The notes beneath the pieces are model-generated. The model worked only from the letters and a program-made list of their open reading frames with translations, did not search any database and had not been told where the DNA came from. A stretch of DNA of 17,151 bases, taken from positions 1 through 17,151 of the forward strand of contig DATFYI010000001.1 in the NCBI GenBank assembly GCA_035315125.1, read 5' to 3'. This DNA is from DATFYI01 sp035315125 (GTDB lineage Bacteria > Chloroflexota > Anaerolineae > Anaerolineales > Anaerolineaceae). A program made the translations under genes and the position numbers. Below, one piece after another: positions 7,362 through 15,400 of this stretch. Positions within the stretch are counted from its first letter, which is position 1. Each line of letters starts with the position of its first letter.

Positions 7362-7916
7362 TCATGGGGTTGGCGCGGCTATAACGACCTCAATGTAGAA
7401 TGGGTCGCCGAAGGACTGATTTTGCGGATTGAATGCCTGCCAGGCACTACGGTACTTCCCCGGGGTCGTTGGTGCGGTAAATTGTATACGGATGGTTGCA
7501 TGGCTGCCGCTGCGAGCCGGGAACAATTCCTGCTCCTGTGAAGCCCCCATATCCGGACCAGCAATTAATTTTATTTTGTAACCCGAATCCCAGTTACAAG
7601 ACCCACTATTTTCGACCTCCCAGCGCTTATCCATCGTTGAGCCAGCAGACACAATGGTATCATCCGGTATAGTGACGTCAGAAAGATAAGTGAGTTGGTC
7701 TGTACAACCTGGATTTGATTTGGAGCCGTTGATCTGCGGAGTTTTTTCTTTCGTTGGAGAGGGGGATGGGACAATTGTAGCTGGTATGAAGGGGGCATCC
7801 TGCGTTGCATCCGGCGAAGCAATACTTGGCCTGAACGAACAACCTGAAACATAGACAAACGAACAGGCTAAAGTCAAAATGAAAATCAACTTGAGTGATG
7901 CAGGGCGAAAATTCAT
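7362..7916 (-). CDS. Lipoprotein with NBR1-like Ig-fold domain
   Basis: A predicted exported lipoprotein of 184 residues. It has a signal peptide MNFRPASLKL plus a hydrophobic core ending in the lipobox V-S-G-C (C26), a Pro/Ser/Thr-rich linker (about 33-68), and a domain at 71-178 resembling the NBR1 central Ig-like domain: KRWEVENSGSCNWDSGY (W99, C107, W109), an acidic/Gly loop, then GKYRSAWQAF...FGDPFYIEV. Such domains are common in exported proteins of Anaerolineae and probably serve as binding or structural modules; no enzyme activity is implied. The ATG at 7916 is preferred because the signal peptide then starts with a short basic n-region. A TTG at 7931 would add five residues, and neither start has an ideal Shine-Dalgarno. 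It lies downstream of recA beyond a terminator hairpin. Confidence 0.78.
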   Translation of the reverse strand: MNFRPASLKLIFILTLACSFVYVSGCSFRPSIASPDATQDAPFIPATIVPSPSPTKEKTPQINGSKSNPGCTDQLTYLSDVTIPDDTIVSAGSTMDKRWEVENSGSCNWDSGYKIKLIAGPDMGASQEQELFPARSGSHATIRIQFTAPTTPGKYRSAWQAFNPQNQSFGDPFYIEVVIAAPTP

Positions 7917-7937
7917 ATTTCCTGGAACCAATTTGAA

Positions 7938-7971
7938 AGGATCAGGCAGTTTGACCTGAATGCCTGATCCT
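7938..7971 (-). terminator. Hairpin terminator after recA
   Basis: An 11-base perfect stem (7938-7948 with 7961-7971) has a 12-base loop, 10 bases after the recA stop on the minus strand. Only three T follow the stem in that direction, so it is probably a partial terminator allowing some read-through into the lipoprotein gene. Confidence 0.6.
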
Positions 7972-7981
7972 GGATAAAAGC

Positions 7982-9088
7982 TTATTCGTCTTCCGAATCT
8001 TCGTCCCCTCCGGATGGAGAGAGCGTCAGGGGTACATCTCCCCCGAGGGCGCGCTGGCGCACCGCAGTTTCAATCTCATTGCTCAGTTCTAAGTTCTGAC
8101 GCAAGAATTCCTTGGCATTTTCTCGTCCCTGTCCTAACCGTACGTCGCCGTAAGAAAAGAAGGCGCCACGTTTTGTAATAATTTCAAGCTGTGTTGCCAG
8201 GTCAATGATATCTCCTACTTTCGAAATCCCTTCATTGTACATAATATCAAATTCGGCCGTGCGGAAGGGGGGCGCTACTTTATTTTTTACCACCCGAACT
8301 CGTACCCGATTACCAATGATCTCTGCGCCCATTTTGATCGATTGGATCCGCCTGGTATCCAGCCGGACAGAAGCATAAAACTTTAACGCAAGCCCGCCGG
8401 GTGTCGTTTCTGGATTGCCGAACATTACCCCGATCTTTTGGCGCAATTGGTTGGTGAAAACTACCGCGGTTTTGGTCTGGTTGATTGCGCCAGACAATTT
8501 ACGAAGCGCCTGAGACATTAATCTGGCCTGCATGCCCATGCTGGCATCGCCCATGTCACCTTCGATCTCGGCACGTGGAACCAGAGCAGCCACCGAGTCA
8601 ATCACTACAATATCCACGGCTCCGGAGCGTACCAGAGTTTCTGCAATCTCAAGAGCTTGCTCGCCAGTGTCTGGTTGTGAGATATAAAGCGCGTTGATAT
8701 CCACCCCTAGGCGAGCTGCATAAGCAGGATCCAGCGCATGTTCCATATCGATATAGGCGGCAGTACCGCCCATTTTTTGAGATTCACTTACCAGATGCAG
8801 GCATAATGTTGTTTTTCCGGAGCTTTCTGGCCCAAAAATTTCTGTGATCCTGCCACGTGGAATGCCGCCAACTCCCAGAGCGATATCTAGGGAAAGTGAT
8901 CCGGTTGGAATGGATTCTACAGCAAGATGTTGCGCTTCGCCCATGCGCATGATTGACATTTCACCGTATCTCTTAACAATATCGCTGAGAGCTTTATCCA
9001 ACACGGCTCGACGAGCGTCATCCATCGGACTTAATGGATTTGGTCCAGTCGGAAGTGGGGGGGCAGGTGGAGCAGATTTACGAGCCAT
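7982..9088 (-). CDS. recA: Recombinase RecA
   Basis: ATP-dependent strand-exchange protein and SOS coprotease, cytosolic. At 368 residues it shows Walker A GPESSGKT (86-93), catalytic E116 in IDMEHALD, Walker B VVIDS (161-165), SVAALVPRAEIEGDMGD (165-181) covering loop L1, and the L2/NPETTPGG region (212-232). The acidic C-terminal tail (GGDEDSEDE) is typical. Compared with E. coli RecA there is a Pro-rich N-terminal extension of about 20 residues. The start at 9088 is supported by AGGAG (9097-9101) eight bases upstream. Expression is likely SOS-controlled: a LexA-type box lies inside its promoter about 80 bases upstream of the start codon. It is followed by a terminator hairpin. Confidence 0.98.
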   Translation of the reverse strand: MARKSAPPAPPLPTGPNPLSPMDDARRAVLDKALSDIVKRYGEMSIMRMGEAQHLAVESIPTGSLSLDIALGVGGIPRGRITEIFGPESSGKTTLCLHLVSESQKMGGTAAYIDMEHALDPAYAARLGVDINALYISQPDTGEQALEIAETLVRSGAVDIVVIDSVAALVPRAEIEGDMGDASMGMQARLMSQALRKLSGAINQTKTAVVFTNQLRQKIGVMFGNPETTPGGLALKFYASVRLDTRRIQSIKMGAEIIGNRVRVRVVKNKVAPPFRTAEFDIMYNEGISKVGDIIDLATQLEIITKRGAFFSYGDVRLGQGRENAKEFLRQNLELSNEIETAVRQRALGGDVPLTLSPSGGDEDSEDE

Positions 9089-9162
9089 TTTATATTCTCC
9101 TGAACGGGTATATATAGATTATATATCTACATGAAAAAAGGTGTAGAGCAAATATTATACTA

Positions 9163-9190
9163 ATTATAGTACATATGTTCGAATGGTCAA
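9163..9190 (-). promoter_or_regulatory. recA promoter
   Basis: On the minus strand: -35 TTGACC (9190-9185), 16-base spacer, -10 TATAAT (9168-9163). Transcription should start near 9156, giving a leader of about 68 bases. A second TATAAT (9159-9154) lies just downstream without as good a -35. Confidence 0.75.
9168..9181 (-). promoter_or_regulatory. LexA (SOS) box of Gram-positive type in the recA promoter
   Basis: The minus strand reads CGAACATATGTACT, matching 12 of 14 positions of the Bacillus-type SOS box CGAACATATGTTCG. It fills the spacer between -35 and -10 and touches the -10, where bound LexA would block RNA polymerase. LexA itself is not in the window. Confidence 0.72.
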
Positions 9191-9227
9191 GGAATCCATA
9201 GAACAAGATAAGTAATTATGAAGATTA

Positions 9228-10307
9228 TTAATGGCCGATGCCGGCCCTGGTTGCAAATGCGGATGCCGCTGAACGGGTGTTCACACCCAATTTCGTAAAT
9301 AGTGATCTGAGATGACGTTTAACAGTGTTGGTTGTGATCGTCAAGATTGTAGCAATTTCTTTATTCGTAAGACCGCGTGCCACTAATACAAGCACTTCAC
9401 GCTCCCGGACGGTCAGGCTCTCGAGGCTCAAATCAGCCTCGCTCATCTGGCGAGCTTTTTGTACTGTTCGTACGAAGGTTTTACGATCGAAGGCTTGCTT
9501 TTCCAAACAGGCGAATAGATGGTATTCGGCATATGCACGCTCAATCCCTGCTGGATCGGCATAACCGCTGACAATGATTGTGGCTATCCCTAGCTTCTGG
9601 GTAGTTGCTAATAGGGAATAGCCATCCTGATTGATCTCCGGCTGAAGTGAACTGGCCAGGGAGAGGTCCACAACAGCCAGTTGAAAGTCAGTTCCTTGTA
9701 AGGCTCCAATTGCTTCAACATAGCTACTGCATTGTTGTATCTGATAACCCGTCTCCTCCAGCAACTCGCTAAGCAGTTCACGCCAACCAGCGTCATCTTC
9801 TACAACCAGAGCTGTCCCTAAAGGAATATTCCGGCGCGCAGCAGAGATCAAAACTGCATCGGAAGTACGGGTCACCGTTGACACATCTCCATCCTTATTG
9901 CCCGTTGTCGGGGCTTTAAGCAGGGCCTGGTTGATCACATTTCGAAAATCTACTCGATGGAATGTCTCTTTGCGCAGGCAAGTGTAGGCGCCCATTTCCT
10001 GAATTACGCTCACAGCCAGTTCGACCGTAGCAAAACCTGTCAGGATAATACTTGTGCAGCCAGGGTCGTGTCGTGTGATTGTTTCCAGCACTTTCAAGCC
10101 ATCCTGGTTTCGGTGATCAGGCCCGCTTAAGGATAAATCCAAAACGGCAATACGGTGTGAAATGGGATGGATTAACGACTGGGCCTCTTCGTAACTGACT
10201 GCAAGATCGACTACCAGACCGCAGTCGATCAGGATTTCTGACAGAATTTGCTGCCAGGATGGATCATCTTCAACTACCAGCGCTCTCAAAGCTCGCAATG
10301 GGGTCAT
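9228..10307 (-). CDS. Response regulator with two receiver domains and a LuxR-type HTH
   Basis: Cytosolic transcription regulator of 359 residues. Receiver 1 (about 8-130) has the acidic pair near E13-D15, phospho-acceptor D57 in VLDLSLSG, T90 and K113. Receiver 2 (about 164-285) has E170-D172, phospho-acceptor D214 in VVDLSL, S247 and K270. The C-terminus (about 295-355) is a LuxR/GerE helix-turn-helix: LTVREREVLVLVARGLTNKEIA, then TVKRHL. Both receivers look intact, so it could integrate two phosphorylation inputs or one kinase in two steps. Its ATG overlaps the TAA of the upstream histidine kinase by one base (TAATG), with AGAAGG nine bases before the start, indicating translational coupling and a cognate pair. 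Its targets are unknown. Confidence 0.92.
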   Translation of the reverse strand: MTPLRALRALVVEDDPSWQQILSEILIDCGLVVDLAVSYEEAQSLIHPISHRIAVLDLSLSGPDHRNQDGLKVLETITRHDPGCTSIILTGFATVELAVSVIQEMGAYTCLRKETFHRVDFRNVINQALLKAPTTGNKDGDVSTVTRTSDAVLISAARRNIPLGTALVVEDDAGWRELLSELLEETGYQIQQCSSYVEAIGALQGTDFQLAVVDLSLASSLQPEINQDGYSLLATTQKLGIATIIVSGYADPAGIERAYAEYHLFACLEKQAFDRKTFVRTVQKARQMSEADLSLESLTVREREVLVLVARGLTNKEIATILTITTNTVKRHLRSLFTKLGVNTRSAASAFATRAGIGH

Positions 10308-12364
10308 TAGATCTGGCCTTCTGACAATGGCAAACTCAGAATGAATGTAGTGCCGCCCTGTGCTGGACTTTCAACTGCTACCCGGCCTCCAAAGCGAGTT
10401 ACCAGGGATTTCACCCACCACAGACCAAATCCCAGTTTACCTGGATGACCAGCGCGGGAGCTATAGCTGAATTCGAAGATGCGCTCATGCAGTTCAGTGG
10501 GGATGCCCGGGCCAGAATCGCTCACCCTAATTTCCATCCATCTGCCTTTGACTGCCACCGTGATGCACACCTTGCCTAGCCCTTGCATGGCATCCGCGGC
10601 GTTTTCTAACAAGTTGGCAAACACCAGGCTAAGCCGGTCAGCACCAGCCTGGACGGTCGGCAAGCCTTCCAGCCCTTGAGTTTCCACCTGTACGCTGCTG
10701 GGCAGGCGGGTACTCGCCAGGGCTTCCTTGATACAGGCTGCTACTGAGACTGGCGCCAATTGGATCGGTCGTAAGTGATCCAAATTTTCGTGGACCACTT
10801 GCATGGCTTCGGCTGCACTGCGCTGGATCTCAGCTAGGTTTGTCGCCAGATAAGGGTCTGCTTTGAGCAAGTCTTTGCGTTTATCCTGAATGCCTTCCAC
10901 GCGCACGGGGATAGTACCCACTTTGTTGTTCAAGCGGTGCAGCAGATTGGCAGCGATATCGCCGATGGCAGCAAAGGTTTCTGTAGTGGCTCGCTGGTCT
11001 TCGGCCAACCGTAGGGCCTCCAGGTCAGCAGCGTTTTGGACTGCAAGGGCAGCGTAATGCCCCAATATATTGAGCACCCGTTTGTCCCAATCCGATTGGC
11101 TGAAATCTCTCAGGTCGCCAGGAGCTGTATAAACACTGAAAACTCCACCCTGTCCAGATTCGTTTCCGGTTGAAAACGGAACAATCAGACCAGACCCGAC
11201 CTCTGCCAGATCTGGTAGTTCAGCCTCGTTCGGTTTGAGTTCCAGCAGGATGACTGGCTGACCGCTCTGGATGGCTCTACTGGTTGGTCCACTTCCCAAA
11301 GCGATGGACTGTCCGAGCATAACCGGCGATGATGCCGCCCGCACCACCAGATGGCCCTTATCCAGCTGCCAGATCAGGCTGGTGGGCACATTAAGCAAGT
11401 CGCAGGCCTGTTCAACCAAAGCCTGGTGAATGCGCACAAGTGGATGGGTATAAAGCATGGCTGCAATACCTTGCAAAGCATCCAATAAACGCATCTCCTG
11501 AATTGCGACCACAGCCTGAGTGGCCAGGATTTGCAGAATGTAGCGGTCTTCTTTATCAAATGCATTGACCTCAGGGCTTTCCAGGTTGAACACGCCTTCC
11601 AGCCGCCCACTGGCCCCGATCAGAGGAACCGCAACTTCCGAGCGCATTACCCGTGCATAGTCTAAAGGATAATAAATACCTCTCCAAGGTTCCTCGGTCA
11701 GATCCGAGATCACCACCGGTTCACGCCGGTTTGCCACATAACCCATAACAGAGGTATCCGCAATTGGGAGGTTCTCAACAACCGGATGTGCCAATCCCTG
11801 TCCAATAAATGAATGAGTGACCAGATATTTACCAGACCGGTCTACAAGGCGGAAAATGCCATAGCTGGCATCTGTGATCTCAAGCGCCATGCGTAGGATA
11901 GCATCCAGAGTGTCTTGCAGACTGGAACGTGAGGAGATTAGCATGCCCGCTCGCCATACCCGACGTAGTTGGCGTTCCCGGAGGGTCTGTTCTTGCTGGG
12001 ACAGATCAAGCTGATCAGCTAAGGAGAGGATGATTGCGGCTAGACCGGACAGATGCTCCAACCAGGCCAGTTGGATGGGTTGAAATGGAATGCTACCCGC
12101 CTGGCTGGCAACCAGCACGCCCAGAGTCTTGCCTGCTACAGTTAATGGAAAAAGCTTCACTTTGTCAGAAGTGGGTTCGGGTACATCATCTGTGAGGCTG
12201 ATCGAAATATCTGCGCCAGGAACCAGGTCGGTCGCGCTCTTTATAACCAAATCAAGTGCAGCCTGGACAGCCGGCTCATCCTGGCTATGCAAAGCTGTGA
12301 TCGCACGGGTGATCAAGTCCAACCGTGCCAGTGCCTCATCCAATGAAATTGTTGTAAATGCCAT
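10307..12364 (-). CDS. Soluble GAF-domain sensor histidine kinase
   Basis: A 685-residue kinase with no transmembrane segment, so it senses a cytosolic signal. It begins with a weak GAF-like region (about 15-120) and a short coiled linker, followed by a clear GAF domain (about 140-290, with SVMGYVANRREPVVISDL and EVAVPLIG), then a third GAF-like region (about 300-445). The dimerisation/phospho-acceptor helix has H476 in LLHRLNNKVG. The ATP-binding domain shows N-box NLLENAADAM (584-593), G1 DSGPGIP (616-622), an F-box-like IFEFSYSS and G2 GKLGFGLWW (642-650). The H-box differs from the standard HisKA HE-x-R/N-P sequence. The gene lies 42 bases after glnE and overlaps the response regulator by one base, so it probably phosphorylates that regulator. 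The start ATG has only a weak ribosome-binding site. The GAF ligand cannot be told from sequence. Confidence 0.9.
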   Translation of the reverse strand: MAFTTISLDEALARLDLITRAITALHSQDEPAVQAALDLVIKSATDLVPGADISISLTDDVPEPTSDKVKLFPLTVAGKTLGVLVASQAGSIPFQPIQLAWLEHLSGLAAIILSLADQLDLSQQEQTLRERQLRRVWRAGMLISSRSSLQDTLDAILRMALEITDASYGIFRLVDRSGKYLVTHSFIGQGLAHPVVENLPIADTSVMGYVANRREPVVISDLTEEPWRGIYYPLDYARVMRSEVAVPLIGASGRLEGVFNLESPEVNAFDKEDRYILQILATQAVVAIQEMRLLDALQGIAAMLYTHPLVRIHQALVEQACDLLNVPTSLIWQLDKGHLVVRAASSPVMLGQSIALGSGPTSRAIQSGQPVILLELKPNEAELPDLAEVGSGLIVPFSTGNESGQGGVFSVYTAPGDLRDFSQSDWDKRVLNILGHYAALAVQNAADLEALRLAEDQRATTETFAAIGDIAANLLHRLNNKVGTIPVRVEGIQDKRKDLLKADPYLATNLAEIQRSAAEAMQVVHENLDHLRPIQLAPVSVAACIKEALASTRLPSSVQVETQGLEGLPTVQAGADRLSLVFANLLENAADAMQGLGKVCITVAVKGRWMEIRVSDSGPGIPTELHERIFEFSYSSRAGHPGKLGFGLWWVKSLVTRFGGRVAVESPAQGGTTFILSLPLSEGQI

Positions 12365-12406
12365 GTTTCTTAACCGCTTGTAAGGTTTTTTTATGAAGTT
12401 AAAAAG

Positions 12407-15400
12407 TTATAAAGACGGTCCTCTCAGTAGCCGAGCATTCAGCTCCAACACATTTTCGGTGTAACGGATCTGCTCGGTGTGTAAAAGCTCCGGTGATTCG
12501 CCGTAATTCATACGGCGAGCCAAAAAAGCAAACTCCTCTGTATTCTCAGCCGGCATGGTTACATCTTTGGCGTTACCACGCACAACCCGCAGCGAATCGA
12601 TCAGCCAGCGTAGAAAAGTATGCGCCTTGCGCAAGTGAGTATAATCCTCAGTCGACAGAATGCCGGTTTCAGCCAACATTGACATGGCCCGGCGAGTATT
12701 GGTCTGCCGCACTGAAGGAATGCCGCGCCCATAATTAATCTGCAATCCTTGAATCAAGTATTCAACATCCACCAACCCACCCGGGCTGAATTTGGGGTTG
12801 AAAGTGCCGCCTTTAACCAGGTGGCGCACCTGGCGTTCTCGCATGGCCCGCATAGCGGTCTCATTGTAAGGCTCACCGGTATATACAAATTCATCTCGTA
12901 AGCGGGCAATTCCTTGCCCCAGCTCTTCATTGCCTGCCACAGGACGTAATTTGACCAGCGCCTGTCGCTCGAACGCCCAGGCAGGTCCGCCTGGGCCAAA
13001 ATAACGCCGGAAGGAATCGAGCGAGACCGATAGACTGCCAGCACTACCATACGGTCGGAGCTGCAGGTCGATCTGAAAGATGCCTTCTCGCCGGGCGCGA
13101 ATGGCCGTAACGAAGTTTTGTACAAGCTTCTCGTAAAACTCGGTGGATGTAATAACATTGGGTCCGCTGGTACGGCCGTTTCCATTGTAGATGAACATGA
13201 GCTCGACGTCTGATGCAAAACCCATCTCGCTGCCACCGAACTTTCCCAACGCGACGACGCTCATCTGGCTGATCTGGCCGTTTTCCAGTAGAGGTGTGCC
13301 GTAGACCAGGCGCAGATCTTCGTGGCAGAGATGGAAAACAGAATTGACTACCACTTCAGTCAGATCGGTCAGCTCACTGGCGAAATCCCAGAACTCAGAT
13401 GTTTGCCCTAGCAAATGGCGCATATCGATGCGGAACATCTCGCGGTCTTTAAATGCGTTGAGGGCTTCGATCCAGGGTGCTTTTTCAGATGGAAGCTGTG
13501 GGCCATTGTGCACTCGCAGCAAAGCAGCGCCCAACTCTTCCCTTAACTGGTTTACGGTTTTGCCAGTTGACAGGGCATCCAGGTCCTGAACCACCGGAAA
13601 AAGATTGGCGTATTGCATTCGCAAGAAATCGTCCCACAGGAAATCACTCACCCCCAGCAAACGGGCCAGTGCATCCAAAACTTCGGGGCGTTCCAGCGAA
13701 GCCAACTCGTCCGGCCAGTTAGGCCGCTTGAATAGCTCGTTAATGAATTCCTCGAAATGCAGTAGCGCCGATTCTGGATTGGGCGATAGCGGCAGGAGAT
13801 GGCTGAAATGTTTGATCAGAACGGTAGCCGTGCGCAGCTCGCGCTGGCGGTTCAGATCAGTGATCATTCGACCAGCGTTGTCTGTTACATAAAGAGTGTC
13901 CTGGGCTTGATTGTCGGTCGAATCCACCAGCATGCGATCGATATAAATGTGGTTCAACGCTAAGGCGTTAGTAAACTCAAAAAGAAAGCCAACCGTGTCG
14001 AGCGATTTGATTTGAAGTACAGTAAAACGGTCGCTGATCTCGTTGTCAATCTTTATTTCTATGGGGTAAAGGGTTTTCACCAGGCTGGCATCCAGCAAAC
14101 CCGTTTTTTGTAAGCCGGTTGCTACACGGATAGCCAGCTCTCCCTGAGCCTCGCGCCGCGATCCATCTCGCAGCATGTTTAAGAAACCCGCCAGATCATC
14201 CCGGTAGTGAACCCAAATATCTGTATCAAGCCTATGACCTGCAACTGGGCTAATGGTAAATACGTCCACTATCTTGCGGCTGCTTTCTGCCCGAACCGCC
14301 GGTGCCTTTCCATTCAATATTGGTTCATAAGTGAAAGCGTCTCCATTGATAATATTAAGTTGGTAACCAAACATCAGACCGCAGATGATTGAAAGTTCAC
14401 CGGGATAATCATAGGCAACAATGGTCACCTGCCAGTTGTCATTTGGCAACGGGATTGCATCAACTTCAACCAGGTTGGTGGGATTTAACTGGCCAGCCAG
14501 ATAGGCGTGGCGAGTAATTTCTTTAGGGCGGAAACGTTCTGTGTAGCCGGGGGTCATGCGGTCGATGTGGTGATGTACGTCCGGCGATGTGACTGGCTCT
14601 TTCCAATTAGTCGAATCGGATGGAAGGCTCATTTTTTTGCCTCCAACATATTGAAGGAAAACAGACCGGATTGAGATGACATGCTGATAGTAAGCTGCCA
14701 GAAACAATTCACCGGGCTGGTCGCCGTGGAACCCGAGACGGCGTGCCAGGTGGGCCAAATCGGCTGGTTCCTGTGGAAGTTTATGCGTTTGGCGATAATC
14801 CATCATTTGCAGGTGGTGTTCGACAGTCCTTAAAAAGATATAGCCATCAGTCAATATGCGTGCTTCTTCAGCGGATATAAAATGAAAGGAAGCCAAGCGG
14901 GCCAGAGCATCCAGAGTGTTAGCTGAGAGGATCTCGGGCTGTTTCTCACCATAGGCCATTTGTAATAGCTGGACGGTAAATTCGATGTCGCGGATTGATC
15001 CTTCACCCAATTTGACTTCGCCCCATGCATTGCCGTTCTGCCGGAGCTGGGCTTCCGTCATTTGTTTCATAGCAAACACACTGGAACGGATTTGTTCATA
15101 GGTGGCGTTGAACAGGTACGGCTTTATATTGGATAGAAAAGCCCGGCCTAAAGCGTGGTTGCCGGCCACTATACGCGCTTTGAGCAAGGCCTGTTTCTCC
15201 CAGGGGCGGGCATGTTTTTCCAGGTAGGCCTGGTAACCTGCCAGGGAAGAGACTAATGGACCTACCTCTCCCCAGGGCCGCAAACGCATATCCACCCGGT
15301 AAAGAAATCCTTCGTCAGTCACGCGAGTCAGGGCATCAATCAGATGTTCACCGACCTTTTGGGCTTTGATGGGCCGCTGATTGGATAAAAACAGCAGGTC

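Noticed and set aside
12754..13236. 160-residue minus-strand frame inside glnE
   Set aside because: It is a different frame of the C-terminal catalytic domain of glnE, rich in Ser/Arg/Cys with no domain pattern. The glnE frame continues intact through it, so there is no frameshift.
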